A stretch of 64,000 nt of DNA from Gallaecimonas pentaromativorans (GTDB lineage Bacteria; Pseudomonadota; Gammaproteobacteria; Enterobacterales; Gallaecimonadaceae), in assembly GCF_003751625.1 (NCBI RefSeq), contig NZ_RJUL01000003.1:248001-312000 (forward strand), written 5' to 3'. The translations under genes and the position numbers were made by a program. Numbering within the stretch: the first letter of the stretch is position 1; every line of letters begins with the position of its first letter. The notes under the pieces were generated by a model. The model saw nothing but the letters and a program-made list of their open reading frames with translations, was not told where the DNA came from and made no database searches. Positions 28,004-37,258 of this stretch are shown in pieces.

Positions 28004-28912
28004 TTACAGCAGAGACTCGGGCAACTCTTTGGCGATCAGCTCGCCCAAGCGCCGGTAGGTGCGGATGCGGCTGGAGGTTTGGCGCCATACCAAGCCGATT
28101 TCGCGGTAGGCGTTATCATCGGCCATGCGGCTGGCCACCAGATCGGTGCCGGTCAGAATGCCGGCATCAATGGCCAGCTGCGGCAAGAAAGTGGTGCCCA
28201 GCTTGGCGTTGACCATCTGCACCAGGGTGTGAAGGCTGGTGGCGGCAAAGGGGTTTATCTTGGTGGAGTCGGTCAGGTGGCAGGCGCTGACGGCGTGATC
28301 GGTCAGGCAGTGCTCCTTTTCCAGCAAGAACACGCTGCGGTCAGGTAGCTTCTTCGGATCCGCGTCTTGGCCCCATTTTTCAAACAGTTCCTTGTGCATC
28401 ACCTGGCTGAAAGGGTCCTTGCCAAGGCGCATGGTGTGAAAGCCCTTGGTGTCTACCGGCAGGGCCAGCAAGATCAAGTCCAGCTCGCCGCGCTCCAGCA
28501 TCGCCAGCAGGTTCTGGGTGGTATCTTCACGCAGCAGCAGTTTCAGCTCTGGATAGGCGTCGTTGGCCTGGGTCACCACCTTGGACAGCAAAAAAGGCGC
28601 AATGGTGGGAATACAGCCCAGCCGAACCTCCCCGCTCATGGGCGAGGCCTGGTTTTGCACGAACTCCACCAGATCGCGGGTGTGATTGACAATATCGCGG
28701 GCGCGGTTAATGGCTTCAAGGCCAGTTGCAGTAAACAGGAACGACTTGTTGTCCCGCTCAATCAGCTGGCATCCCAACTGCTCTTCAAGGTTTTGAATAC
28801 CGGCAGAAAGGGTGGATTGGGAGACATTGCAGGCCTTGGCGGCACGGTTGAAGTTCTGATGCTCTTCCAGTGCCAGCAAGTAGGTCAGATTCTTGATGCT
28901 CGGCAATCTCAT
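28004..28912 (-). CDS. oxyR: Peroxide-responsive LysR regulator OxyR
   Basis: A 302-residue LysR protein with an N-terminal winged helix (LALEEHQNFNRAAKACNVSQ). The effector domain contains KEHCLTDHAVSACHL: Cys202 and Cys211 have the same nine-residue spacing as the redox pair Cys199/Cys208 of E. coli OxyR, which forms a disulfide on peroxide exposure. It is a single gene with its own terminator. No catalase or peroxiredoxin gene is adjacent, so its targets lie elsewhere. Confidence 0.92.
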   Translation of the reverse strand: MRLPSIKNLTYLLALEEHQNFNRAAKACNVSQSTLSAGIQNLEEQLGCQLIERDNKSFLFTATGLEAINRARDIVNHTRDLVEFVQNQASPMSGEVRLGCIPTIAPFLLSKVVTQANDAYPELKLLLREDTTQNLLAMLERGELDLILLALPVDTKGFHTMRLGKDPFSQVMHKELFEKWGQDADPKKLPDRSVFLLEKEHCLTDHAVSACHLTDSTKINPFAATSLHTLVQMVNAKLGTTFLPQLAIDAGILTGTDLVASRMADDNAYREIGLVWRQTSSRIRTYRRLGELIAKELPESLL

Positions 28913-29077
28913 AATAGGGGGTTCCGATTAAAGTCTTTACTTTTCTTCGCCTTAATCATAGAGCATCCCCCTTCTAGGCTGTAGTTATTTTATTAACCAT
29001 CAAGATAGACAAGACACTGTTGCATCTGGATTTTGTTAACGGTATGTATGTAAAAGACAAGAGGTTAAGGACTGACC

Positions 29078-29587
29078 ATGATCACATCTCTTCTTTTTCT
29101 CAGTATCAGCCTCGGTAATTGCCATTTAACGGCAGAGGAACTGGAACTAGCCAACGCTCTGATATCCGATAAGCGCCATATCCAGAAACCACTCAACTGC
29201 GACCAAGACTTGACTTGGTTGGCCAGGGCCAGAGCCGCCATGGTTGCTCAGAGGGGAAAGCTCTCTCCCGAAATTGTGCCAGGAATGAAGATCAACAACT
29301 TTGTTGCGCTATCTGGTTATCCACTTTTAGATCAAGATAATTCAACGCCAATTAACAGCACTGAAGTCGTAGTAGGCGGCCCCGAAAAAGGTACCGATAC
29401 ATGGGTGACTATAACCGAATCGATGGTCCATAGAAGCCTTGTTTTAAGAGAGGATACCGCCTATCAGGCATTTGACCACTTCGGGGTAGGTCACTTTTAT
29501 AAATGGTATTCTCCCCATGTGGACTATTGGGTCATTGTTTATGCGGCAAAGGCGCCTCAAACGGCAGAACAAAATACGGCACCATAA
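29078..29587 (+). CDS. CAP/SCP-like domain protein, probably exported
   Basis: A 169-residue protein with a short hydrophobic N-terminus (MITSLLFLSISLGN), a possible signal peptide. The rest resembles the CAP fold: CDQDLTWLARARAAMVAQRGKL early, HRSLVLREDTAYQAFDHFGVG and HVDYWVIVYAA at the end. CAP proteins are secreted and of diverse function. Base composition is visibly lower in GC than its neighbours, suggesting recent acquisition. The start has AAGGA six bases upstream. It is a single gene, followed by a CAAGCGGC/GCCGCTTG hairpin at about 29592-29611 without a clear T tract. Confidence 0.65.
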   Translation: MITSLLFLSISLGNCHLTAEELELANALISDKRHIQKPLNCDQDLTWLARARAAMVAQRGKLSPEIVPGMKINNFVALSGYPLLDQDNSTPINSTEVVVGGPEKGTDTWVTITESMVHRSLVLREDTAYQAFDHFGVGHFYKWYSPHVDYWVIVYAAKAPQTAEQNTAP

Positions 29588-29655
29588 AAATCAAGCGGCG
29601 CAAGCCGCTTGTAAGAAAGTAAGTTTATGTTGGGGGAGATCTCGCTGTCTTTCGC

Positions 29656-29856
29656 TTAGTCCTCACAGTCCCACATCATGCTTTCATCCAGCACCAGGCC
29701 GGGGTCAAGCTGGGATACATGGGCGATGGTGGTATGGCTGTGGTCAAGATCGCGGATAGTAACCATTTCGTCCTTTTCACTTATCGCGATGATACGTCCA
29801 ATGCCGTTGAGGCGCTTGTAGAACATACCAACGGATAAATCGTCCTTACTAACCAT
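29656..29856 (-). CDS. Small acidic protein of unknown function
   Basis: A 66-residue protein starting MVSKDDLSVGMFYKRLNGIG. An excellent AGGAGGAG ribosome site six bases before the ATG supports it as a real gene. It looks like a small beta-rich domain (GRIIAISEKDEMVTIRDL) with an acidic tail (DESMMWDCED). No signal peptide or known motif. It is divergent from the EVE-domain gene, which starts 60 bases away. I do not recognise it. Confidence 0.65.
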   Translation of the reverse strand: MVSKDDLSVGMFYKRLNGIGRIIAISEKDEMVTIRDLDHSHTTIAHVSQLDPGLVLDESMMWDCED

Positions 29857-29916
29857 GGAAGCTCCTCCTGTGTGTTGCTAGGCTGCCACTAAAAACTATG
29901 GCACAGGGAATTTGAT

Positions 29917-30369
29917 ATGCCCCATTGGTTGATGAAAACCGAGCCGGATCTGTTTTCTATTCGTGATCTATTCAGGCAAAAAACCAGTCCTTGGGACGGT
30001 GTACGTAACTATCAGGCCCGAAATTTCATGGATCAGATGCGCCTTGGCGACACAGTGTTTATCTATCACTCCAGCTGCAAGGACGTGGGTATTGCCGGTA
30101 TTGGCGAAGTAGTGAGGGAAAGCTACCCCGACGTCAGCCAGTTTGATGAAAAAAGCCCTTACTTCGATGCCAAATCCGACCCGGCCAAACCGCGCTGGCG
30201 CCGAGTGGATATTGGCTTTGTCGAAGCCTGGCCGGCGGTGCTGCCCCTGGCAAGGCTTAAAAGCGACCCGGCGCTAAGTGACATGGCCCTGGTGCAAAAA
30301 GGCAGCCGCCTTTCAGTGATGCCGGTTACCGAGCAGCAATGGCACTACATTCTGGGGCTAAAACCATGA
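29917..30369 (+). CDS. EVE-domain protein
   Basis: A 150-residue single-domain EVE protein (PUA-like fold, thymocyte nuclear protein 1 type), starting MPHWLMKTEPDLFSIRDL, with WDGVRNYQARNFM and GDTVFIYHSSCKDVGIAGIGEV. EVE domains bind modified bases in DNA or RNA; the cellular role in bacteria is largely unknown. Its stop overlaps the ppk2 start (ATGA), so the two are translated together. Confidence 0.92.
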   Translation: MPHWLMKTEPDLFSIRDLFRQKTSPWDGVRNYQARNFMDQMRLGDTVFIYHSSCKDVGIAGIGEVVRESYPDVSQFDEKSPYFDAKSDPAKPRWRRVDIGFVEAWPAVLPLARLKSDPALSDMALVQKGSRLSVMPVTEQQWHYILGLKP

Positions 30370-31127
30370 AAAAAGACAAATACCTGGAGGCCTTAGCGCC
30401 TTTGCAAAAAGAGCTGGTGGCATTACAGCAGTGGATCCAGGACCAGGGCCTGAGGGTGGTGGTGGTGTTTGAGGGGCGCGACGCTGCCGGTAAGGGCGGC
30501 ATCATCAAAACCATTACCGCCAACCTCAACCCTCGCCATGTCAAAGTGGCGGCTCTTGGGGTGCCCACAGAACGGGAAGAAGGCCAGTGGTATTTCCAGC
30601 GCTACGTGGCACACCTACCGGCAAAAGGGGAAATGGTGCTGTTCGACCGCTCCTGGTACAACCGCGCCGGGGTAGAAAAGGTGATGGGCTTTTGCAGCGA
30701 GCAGCAGTACGAGGACTTTCTGAGCGCTTGCCCCACCTTTGAAAAACTGCTGGTGGACGACGGCATCGTTCTTATCAAGTATTGGCTTAACGTCTCGCCA
30801 GATGAGCAGCAAAAGCGTTTTCAGGCTCGCCTTGATAGCCCGCTTAAACGCTGGAAGTTCTCACAAATGGACTTGGAAGGGCGCGAGCGCTGGCAGGCCT
30901 ACGCCCATGCCCGAGACCGGATGTTAAAGGACACCGACAGCCGCCACTGCCCCTGGTTTATCGTCGATGCCAACGACAAGAAAAAAGCGCGCCTTAACTG
31001 CATCAGCCACCTGCTAAGCCAACTGCCTTACCGCCCGGCGCATTACCCGCAAGTGACGCTGGGTGAAGTCAAAGGCAAGGAACTGGCCCCGGACAAAGAC
31101 TGTAACTGGGTGCCAGAGCGGTACTGA
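30366..31127 (+). CDS. ppk2: Polyphosphate kinase 2
   Basis: A 253-residue PPK2-family kinase with Walker A FEGRDAAGKGG (residues 35-45), the lid motif segment VPTEREEGQWYFQRYV and Walker B LFDRSWYNRAGVE. PPK2 enzymes use polyphosphate to phosphorylate GDP or ADP (or the reverse). The ATG at 30366 overlaps the preceding stop; an upstream in-frame GTG-type start at 30339 is unlikely. It lies next to the pst genes and converges on phoU across a shared terminator, fitting a phosphate-storage district. Confidence 0.93.
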   Translation: MKKDKYLEALAPLQKELVALQQWIQDQGLRVVVVFEGRDAAGKGGIIKTITANLNPRHVKVAALGVPTEREEGQWYFQRYVAHLPAKGEMVLFDRSWYNRAGVEKVMGFCSEQQYEDFLSACPTFEKLLVDDGIVLIKYWLNVSPDEQQKRFQARLDSPLKRWKFSQMDLEGRERWQAYAHARDRMLKDTDSRHCPWFIVDANDKKKARLNCISHLLSQLPYRPAHYPQVTLGEVKGKELAPDKDCNWVPERY

Positions 31128-31151
31128 AAAGGCGCCCTTGGGCGCCTTTTT
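31126..31151. terminator. Bidirectional terminator between ppk2 and phoU
   Basis: GGCGCC-CTTG-GGCGCC with A4 on the left and T6 on the right. It serves the convergent genes ppk2 (+) and phoU (-). Confidence 0.85.
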
Positions 31152-31864
31152 TATTGGCCTTTGATGTCCATTTCAAAGTCGGCCCGGGCGATATGGCGCA
31201 CGTCCTTGCCTTTGACGAAATAGATAATGTATTCGCAGATATTCTGGCAGCGGTCGCCGATACGCTCCAGGGCGCGGGCGGCCCACATCACTTCAATGAC
31301 CTTGGGAATGGAGCGGGGATCTTCCATCATGTAGGTCATCAATTCCCGAAACAGCGACTCATACTCTCGGTCCACCCGCGCGTCTTCAGCGTGCAGCGTT
31401 AGCGCCGCGTCAACGTCCATGCGGGCAAAGGCGTCCAGGGTGTCGCGCACCATCTTCAGCACGTGATGGGCCATGGATTCGAGGCTCACCAGCAGGGTCA
31501 TGTGGGAACTTTCGTAGCTGCCAAGAGCAATTTTGGCGATACGCTCGGCGGTGTCGCCAATGCGCTCCAAGTCGGCAATGGTCTTGATAATGGCAATCAC
31601 CAGGCGAAGGTCTGACGCCGCCGGTTGGCGCTTGGCAATAATGCGGGTGCATTCCTCGTCGATGGCCACTTCCATGGCGTTCACCTGGCGATCGCCCTCT
31701 ACGACCTTTTCAGCCAGGTTGCCGTCGCGGTCGTGCACGGCGCGAATGGCGTCGTCCAGCTGCTTTTCCACCAAGCCGCCCATGGTCAGCACCATGTTGC
31801 GCACATGCTCCAGCTCCTGATTGAACTGGCCGGAGATGTGCCGTGAAAGGTTCATGTTGTCCAT
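31151..31864 (-). CDS. phoU: Phosphate signalling protein PhoU
   Basis: A 237-residue protein of two PhoU repeats, with [20 protein letters not shown] and the metal-binding-type helix [12 protein letters not shown] repeated as [12 protein letters not shown]. It links the Pst transporter to PhoR and represses the Pho regulon when phosphate is plentiful. Last gene of pstCAB-phoU, 9 bases after pstB. Confidence 0.97.
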   Translation of the reverse strand: MDNMNLSRHISGQFNQELEHVRNMVLTMGGLVEKQLDDAIRAVHDRDGNLAEKVVEGDRQVNAMEVAIDEECTRIIAKRQPAASDLRLVIAIIKTIADLERIGDTAERIAKIALGSYESSHMTLLVSLESMAHHVLKMVRDTLDAFARMDVDAALTLHAEDARVDREYESLFRELMTYMMEDPRSIPKVIEVMWAARALERIGDRCQNICEYIIYFVKGKDVRHIARADFEMDIKGQ

Positions 31865-31873
31865 CTTGGCTCC

Positions 31874-32695
31874 TTAACCGTAACGACCAGTGATGTAATC
31901 TTCGGTCTTTTTCTTCATCGGCTTGGTGAAAATGCTGTTGGTGTCGGCGTACTCGATAAGCTCGCCTAAGTACATAAAGGCGGTTTGGTCTGAAACCCGG
32001 GCCGCCTGCTGCATATTGTGGGTAACGATCACCACCGTGAACTGCTTTTTCAGATCGTTGATCAGCTCTTCGATGGTGAGGGTGGAGATAGGGTCAAGGG
32101 CCGAGGTGGGTTCGTCCAGCAGTAGCACTTCGGGCTCGATAGCGATGGCGCGGGCGATCACCAAGCGCTGCTGCTGGCCGCCGGAAAGGCCAAAGGCGTT
32201 GTCATGCAGCCGGTCTTTAACCTCGTCCCACAGCGCCGCACCCTTGAGGGATTTTTCCACCGCTTCGTCCAGCACTCGCCTGTCGTTAATGCCTTGCAGG
32301 CGAAGGCCATAAACCACGTTCTCGTAAATGGATTTAGGGAAAGGGTTGGGGCGCTGGAACACCATGCCCACCTGGCGGCGCAGCGCTGCCACATCCACCC
32401 CTTTGGCGTAGACATTATTGCCATTAAGGGCAATGGCGCCCTCCACCCGGCAGCCATCCACCAGATCGTTCATGCGGTTGATACAGCGCAGCAGGGTGGA
32501 TTTACCGCAACCGGAGGGCCCGATAAAAGCGGTGACCTGGCGCTTGGGAATGGCCATGGAAATATCAAACAGCGCCTGCTTCTGGCCGTAGTAGAGGCTC
32601 AGGGCGTCGATGGTCAGAGCGGTTTTGTCGGCAGGCAGCCGGTTCAAGTCCAGCTTCTGCTCGTTAGGGGTCATGTCGGGTCTGATGGAGATCAT
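31874..32695 (-). CDS. pstB: Phosphate ABC transporter ATPase PstB
   Basis: A 273-residue ABC ATPase: Walker [10 protein letters not shown], signature LSGGQQQRL and Walker [13 protein letters not shown]; it drives phosphate import. The start at 32695 has AAGGGG six bases upstream. The N-terminus is about 15 residues longer than in E. coli PstB (257). Sixteen bases after pstA. Confidence 0.97.
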   Translation of the reverse strand: MISIRPDMTPNEQKLDLNRLPADKTALTIDALSLYYGQKQALFDISMAIPKRQVTAFIGPSGCGKSTLLRCINRMNDLVDGCRVEGAIALNGNNVYAKGVDVAALRRQVGMVFQRPNPFPKSIYENVVYGLRLQGINDRRVLDEAVEKSLKGAALWDEVKDRLHDNAFGLSGGQQQRLVIARAIAIEPEVLLLDEPTSALDPISTLTIEELINDLKKQFTVVIVTHNMQQAARVSDQTAFMYLGELIEYADTNSIFTKPMKKKTEDYITGRYG

Positions 32696-32711
32696 GGGTT
32701 ACCCCTTAAGC

Positions 32712-34367
32712 TTAGTGTTCCAGCGACCGGAATTTTTCCCGCAAGTGATTGCGAATTCCGATAGCGGTGATGTTCAAGGTCATGATGACGGTGACCAGCA
32801 AAAATGCCGTGGCGTAGACCAGGGGCCGGGCCGCCTCGACATTGGGGCTTTGAAAGCCCACATCATATATATGAAAGCCAAGGTGCATGAACTTGCGATC
32901 AAGGTGCACAAAGGGAAAGTTGGCGTCCACCGGCAAGGTAGGCGCCAGTTTCACCACCCCCACCAGCATCAGCGGCGCCACTTCCCCGGCGGCGCGGGCT
33001 ACCGCCAGAATAAGGCCGGTCATGATGGCAGGGCTGGCCATGGGAATAACAATGCGCCACAAGGTCTCGGCCTTGGTGGCCCCCAGCGCCAAAGAGCCCT
33101 GGCGCAGGCTCGAGGGAATGCGGGTCAGGCCCTCTTCGGTAGAAACGATCACCACCGGCAGGGTAAGAATGGCCAGGGTCAAGGCTGACCACAGCACCCC
33201 AGGGGTGCCGAAGGTGGGAGTGGGCAGCGCTTCGGGGAAGAACAGTTTGTCGATGTTCGAACCCATGAAGTACACAAAAAAGCCCAGGCCAAAGACCCCG
33301 TACACAATAGACGGCACCCCGGCCAGGTTGATGACGGCAATACGGATGATTTTGGTGGCGAGGTTTTTGCCGGCGTATTCGTGCAAGTAAATGGCGGCAA
33401 TGACCCCAAAGGGGGTGACGATAATCGACATCAGCAGCACCATGAACACGGTGCCAAAGATGGCCGGGAACACCCCGCCTTCGGTGTTGGCCTCGCGAGG
33501 CGCGTCAGAAACAAAATGCCAGAGCCCGCTGAAGTAGCGGCCAATCTTTTGGCCGGTAGACATGTCGTTGGGGTAGGTTACGCCCAGCACCTTGGCCAGC
33601 GGCAGGCGCACCGATTTGCCGCCCATCATCTGCACCGTCACAAAGCTCTTGTCCATGGCGCCGCGAAGGGCAAACAGGGACTTTTCCATGCCCTGATATT
33701 GCTGGTGCAGCGCGTCGCGAGCACGGGCGAGCTCGGCTTTGGCGCTGTCATCGAGCTTGCCGTCAAGCACCAGGCGCCGCTCTTTTAAGCGCAGCTTTTC
33801 CAACTCGAAGTTCACCCGGCCAATATCGCGGCTTTGCAGGGTTTGGGCCTCGGCGCGTAGCGCATCGACCTTGGCAATCTCATCGGCCAGAGCCGCCTTC
33901 AGTGGCTCGCCAGAAATGGTCTTACCATTAATGTCCAGCTGCTCGACAAAGCCATAGAAGTTGCCGTTTTCTTCGCGCTCCAATACCGCAATGCCCTTGG
34001 GGTGGCTCTGGGTGATGACGTCCGGCGCCAGCAGGGTGCGAAAATCCAGGCCCAACTGGTCACGGTTACCGGTTTTGATGAGATAACGGGTCACATCAGC
34101 GTCAGGGGCAAGGCCCTCAAGCTTGATGCCGCTGTTGCGAAGGCGCTCCACCGGCACCTGCTCACGGTCATAAATCTCCCCTATCACCTGCTGGGCGTTG
34201 CCGTCAGCTTGGCGCACTTCGAACTGGTACACATCGGCAGGCCAGAAGTAGGTCAAGCCACGCCAGGCGATAAGCAGCAGCAGCCCGATCACCGAGATAA
34301 GGCTGATGCTGACAGCCCCGGCGGTCATCCAGATCCACGGCGAGCCTGATTTGAACCATGTCTTCAT
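32712..34367 (-). CDS. pstA: Phosphate ABC transporter permease PstA, long form
   Basis: A permease of about 551 residues, against about 296 in E. coli. After transmembrane helix 1 comes a non-permease region of roughly 220 residues, including a coiled-coil-like stretch (ADEIAKVDALRAEAQTLQSR to about ERRLVLDGKLDDSAKAELAR). The permease core then follows, with the EAA-type loop RQGSLALGATKAETLWRIVI. I prefer the ATG at 34367, preceded by GAGAGGA; an ATG at 34388 overlapping the pstC stop (ATGA) is the alternative. The extra region is probably periplasmic (inferred from the helix order). Confidence 0.92.
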   Translation of the reverse strand: MKTWFKSGSPWIWMTAGAVSISLISVIGLLLLIAWRGLTYFWPADVYQFEVRQADGNAQQVIGEIYDREQVPVERLRNSGIKLEGLAPDADVTRYLIKTGNRDQLGLDFRTLLAPDVITQSHPKGIAVLEREENGNFYGFVEQLDINGKTISGEPLKAALADEIAKVDALRAEAQTLQSRDIGRVNFELEKLRLKERRLVLDGKLDDSAKAELARARDALHQQYQGMEKSLFALRGAMDKSFVTVQMMGGKSVRLPLAKVLGVTYPNDMSTGQKIGRYFSGLWHFVSDAPREANTEGGVFPAIFGTVFMVLLMSIIVTPFGVIAAIYLHEYAGKNLATKIIRIAVINLAGVPSIVYGVFGLGFFVYFMGSNIDKLFFPEALPTPTFGTPGVLWSALTLAILTLPVVIVSTEEGLTRIPSSLRQGSLALGATKAETLWRIVIPMASPAIMTGLILAVARAAGEVAPLMLVGVVKLAPTLPVDANFPFVHLDRKFMHLGFHIYDVGFQSPNVEAARPLVYATAFLLVTVIMTLNITAIGIRNHLREKFRSLEH

Positions 34368-34384
34368 ACCGGTCCTCTCGACGG

Positions 34385-36604
34385 TCATAGCGAGCTGTAG
34401 CGTTCACGCAGCCGCTGGCGGATAAACTCCGCTACGGTGTTGAACAAAAAGGTAAAGATAAAGAGCACGAAGGCGGCCAGGAACAGCACCCGGTAATGGG
34501 AGCTGCCCACTTCCGACTCGCCCATCTCCACGGCGATGTTGGCCGACAAGGTACGCATGCCCTCAAAGATGTTCCAGTCCATGACCGGGGTATTGCCGGT
34601 AGCCATCAGTACTATCATGGTCTCGCCCACGGCGCGGCCAAGGCCCATCATCACCGCCGAGAAAATACCGGGGCTGGCGGTAAGCAGCACCACCCGAGTC
34701 AGGGTCTGCCAGGGTGTGGCGCCAAGGGCCAGCGAGCCTTGCGTCAGATGCTTGGGCACCGAGAACACCGCGTCTTCGGCGATGGTGAAAATGGTAGGAA
34801 TAACCGCAAAGCCCATGGCAATACCCACCACCAGGGCGTTGCGTTGGTCAAAGTCCATGCCCAGCACATTGGTGAGATAAAGGCGGGTGTCGCCCCCAAA
34901 CAGCCAGTGTTCCAGCACCGGGCTGAGCGCCATGGTGCCGTAGCCCACCAACACCAGCGGCGGCACCAGCACCAGGGCATGCCAGCCTTCAGGCACCTTG
35001 TGGCGAAGCTTTTTAGGCAAGCGCTGCCACAGCACCGCCACCAGCAGCATGGTAAGCGGCAGCATAATCAACAGCGCAACGATGCCCGGCAGGTGCTCTT
35101 CCACCAGCGGCGCCAGCCAAAGGCCGGCCAAAAAGCCGAGGATAACCGTCGGCAGCGCTTCCATGATCTCCACCGTCGGCTTGATAAAGCGGCGCATGCC
35201 ACCGGACATGAAATAGGCGGTGTAGATGGCGCCCGCCAATGCCAGAGGCGTGGCGAACAGCATGGCGTAAAAGGCGGCCTTGATGGTGCCAAAGGCCAGG
35301 GGGGCAAGGCTCAACTTGGGCTCAAAATCGTCAGAGCCAGAGGTGGACTGCCAGACGTAATCCGGGGCTTGATACCCCTCGTACCACACCTTTTGCCACA
35401 GCGCCTTGAAGCTCACTTCCGGGTGCTGGTTGTCCACCTTGAAAAAATGCATTTTTTTATCGTCGCTTACCAGCAGGCCGTTGGCCCGAGGCGCGTAAGC
35501 CATATCACCGGCGGCGCCCGGCAGGGTGAGATCGGCCAGCTCCACCTCAGAGGTGGCATGAAAAAGCGCCACCTTGCCCTGGCTACCCGCTGCCACAAAA
35601 CCCTTGCGATTAAACTCCCCCGCCAGCGCCATCACCGGCTGGCCCAGCTTGAAGTCACGAATATGGGCAAAATGTCGGCCGTTGCTCCCGACCACCTCAA
35701 ACCACTGGCTGATGGTGCCGTTACGGGTACCGGCCAAAATGGAGTTGGCGCCGGACAAAAACGCCAGGGCCGTTACCGGATTTTTGGCATCGGCCAAATC
35801 CAGTACCTGAGTCAGAGAGGCGTGCTCGGGGTCGCGAATGTCGTAAACCACCAGCTGCGAGCCGGCTAGGGCGTAAATCTGGCGAAGGTTGGGGTTTACC
35901 CGCAGCGCGCTCAGCACCCGGCCATCGGTGGCCAGCTCAAGGCGGCTTTGCTGCCATTCCTTTTCGCCGGTCAAAAAGTTTTCTTCGGCGCTGAGGCGCG
36001 TTAACCACAACCGGCCGGTATCGCCAAGGGCGAGGATCACGGCGCCGTCAGAGCGGTATTCAAAGCCCAGGGCTTTTATGGTGCGCCCGGCCGGCAGCAC
36101 CTCGATGGCATCTTCTCCAAGGGGGTACGCCAAGGCTGGCGTGGTTTGCCGGCCCTTGTCGCCATAGCTGACGTTAAAACTGGGCTTGATAACCATTACG
36201 CTGTTGCCGCCGGTGGCAACGGCGTAGCTTTGCTGTACCGGCAAAGTGGCGGCAATGGCCGACACCCTGCCGCCCAAATTGAAGGCTTTGAGGGCTTTAC
36301 CCGCCTCAGCGCCTTTGACGGCAAAAAAATCCACTTCGCCGGTATCGCTGATACGGTAGCCAAGGCTGTTTTGCTCATCCAAGCCCAGCGCCAAGGTACG
36401 GCCAGCACCTTGCTGCCAACTGGCGTCCTGGGTGATTTCGGCGCCTTTGAACAGCGGCAAAATCACGTAAAGCAGGTAAAAGAAGATCAACAACAAGGCA
36501 ACCAACACCATGACGCCGCCCAGAGTCACGCCATACTTGGCAAGGCGGTCTTTGATAAGACGCCTGCGATTGGCTGACAAGTGCACTGATTGCGCCTGCG
36601 ACAT
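34385..36604 (-). CDS. pstC: Phosphate ABC transporter permease PstC, long form
   Basis: A 739-residue protein, more than twice the length of E. coli PstC (319). A first transmembrane helix (about residues 28-50) is followed by about 370 residues with repeated beta-strand motifs (for example VSAIAATLPVQQSYAVATGG, VTALAFLSGANSILAGTRNG), resembling a beta-propeller. The permease core begins at about 430, with the EAA loop TQGSLALGATPWQTL. Long PstC forms are known in Vibrio/Shewanella relatives. It is first in the operon, behind a Pho-box promoter (36635-36668). Confidence 0.93.
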   Translation of the reverse strand: MSQAQSVHLSANRRRLIKDRLAKYGVTLGGVMVLVALLLIFFYLLYVILPLFKGAEITQDASWQQGAGRTLALGLDEQNSLGYRISDTGEVDFFAVKGAEAGKALKAFNLGGRVSAIAATLPVQQSYAVATGGNSVMVIKPSFNVSYGDKGRQTTPALAYPLGEDAIEVLPAGRTIKALGFEYRSDGAVILALGDTGRLWLTRLSAEENFLTGEKEWQQSRLELATDGRVLSALRVNPNLRQIYALAGSQLVVYDIRDPEHASLTQVLDLADAKNPVTALAFLSGANSILAGTRNGTISQWFEVVGSNGRHFAHIRDFKLGQPVMALAGEFNRKGFVAAGSQGKVALFHATSEVELADLTLPGAAGDMAYAPRANGLLVSDDKKMHFFKVDNQHPEVSFKALWQKVWYEGYQAPDYVWQSTSGSDDFEPKLSLAPLAFGTIKAAFYAMLFATPLALAGAIYTAYFMSGGMRRFIKPTVEIMEALPTVILGFLAGLWLAPLVEEHLPGIVALLIMLPLTMLLVAVLWQRLPKKLRHKVPEGWHALVLVPPLVLVGYGTMALSPVLEHWLFGGDTRLYLTNVLGMDFDQRNALVVGIAMGFAVIPTIFTIAEDAVFSVPKHLTQGSLALGATPWQTLTRVVLLTASPGIFSAVMMGLGRAVGETMIVLMATGNTPVMDWNIFEGMRTLSANIAVEMGESEVGSSHYRVLFLAAFVLFIFTFLFNTVAEFIRQRLRERYSSL

Positions 36605-36634
36605 GGTTACCTCAGGGGAAAAGTGAAGAGCGGA

Positions 36635-36668
36635 ATTATATGGAAGTTTTATGACAGTTACGTTACAA
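36635..36668 (-). promoter_or_regulatory. Pho boxes and -10 of the pstCAB-phoU operon
   Basis: On the minus strand TTGTAAC, CTGTCAT and CTTCCAT start exactly 11 bp apart (36668, 36657, 36646), the spacing of PhoB repeats. A consensus TATAAT (36635-36640) begins 10 bp after CTGTCAT, the expected PhoB-promoter geometry. Confidence 0.85.
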
Positions 36669-36735
36669 GCCGCTGCCTTTACATAGGGGTGAGTAACTGC
36701 TAATCCTTTTTATAACAGTAACATAAGGAATACTT

Positions 36736-37251
36736 ATGCGACACTTGGCTTTGTGTGTTTTCGGTCCCGACAAGCCTGGGATCGTCGAAAAGTTGTCCAG
36801 GCTGGTATTTGAGCACCAGGGCAGCTGGTTTGGCGCCAGCCTGGCCCACCTGGCAGGCCGTTTTGCCGGTATTGTCGATGTCAAAATCCCTGAGGAGCAT
36901 TACATCGCCTTTGCCGCTGCGCTTCAGGATATTGAAGATCTGGATATCCGCATTGCCGAAGGTGGCCTGCTGCCGTCGGCCAGCGCCGATAGCCATGACT
37001 GCCAGCTGAGCCTGGTGGCCAATGACCGCACCGGCATCGTCCATGAACTGACCAGCACCCTGTCCAGACTCGGGGTCAATATTGAAGAGATGACCACCAA
37101 GTGCCGCCCGGCCCACAATTACGGTGAGCTTTTTATTGCCAAGGCCCGGCTGCGGGTGCCCAAAGATGTGACCCACGAGCAGATCCGCGAGTTGCTGGAA
37201 GCCTGCGGCGACGACTGGATGCTGGAGCTGGATGAGCCAAGTGTCACATAA
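36736..37251 (+). CDS. GcvR-like tandem ACT-domain protein
   Basis: A 171-residue protein of two ACT domains: MRHLALCVFGPDKPGIVEKL and, from about residue 92, CQLSLVANDRTGIVHELTST. It resembles GcvR, which binds glycine and antagonises the activator GcvA in the glycine-cleavage system; whether it does so here is unknown, since no gcv genes are nearby. The last codons overlap the Pho box of ppk1. It is divergent from pstC. Confidence 0.8.
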   Translation: MRHLALCVFGPDKPGIVEKLSRLVFEHQGSWFGASLAHLAGRFAGIVDVKIPEEHYIAFAAALQDIEDLDIRIAEGGLLPSASADSHDCQLSLVANDRTGIVHELTSTLSRLGVNIEEMTTKCRPAHNYGELFIAKARLRVPKDVTHEQIRELLEACGDDWMLELDEPSVT

Positions 37252-37258
37252 CCGTCAT
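37241..37258 (+). promoter_or_regulatory. Pho box upstream of ppk1-ppx
   Basis: GTGTCAC-ATAA-CCGTCAT, two PhoB repeats 11 bp apart. They overlap the 3' end of the GcvR-like gene. TAGAAT at 37280-37285 could be the -10; a degenerate third repeat (GGGACTC at 37263) would then restore the usual 10-bp gap. Confidence 0.7.

Noticed and set aside
34496-35869. 457-residue plus-strand open frame opposite pstC
   Set aside because: Very His/Gln/Gly-rich antisense frame without start signals; pstC on the other strand is certain.
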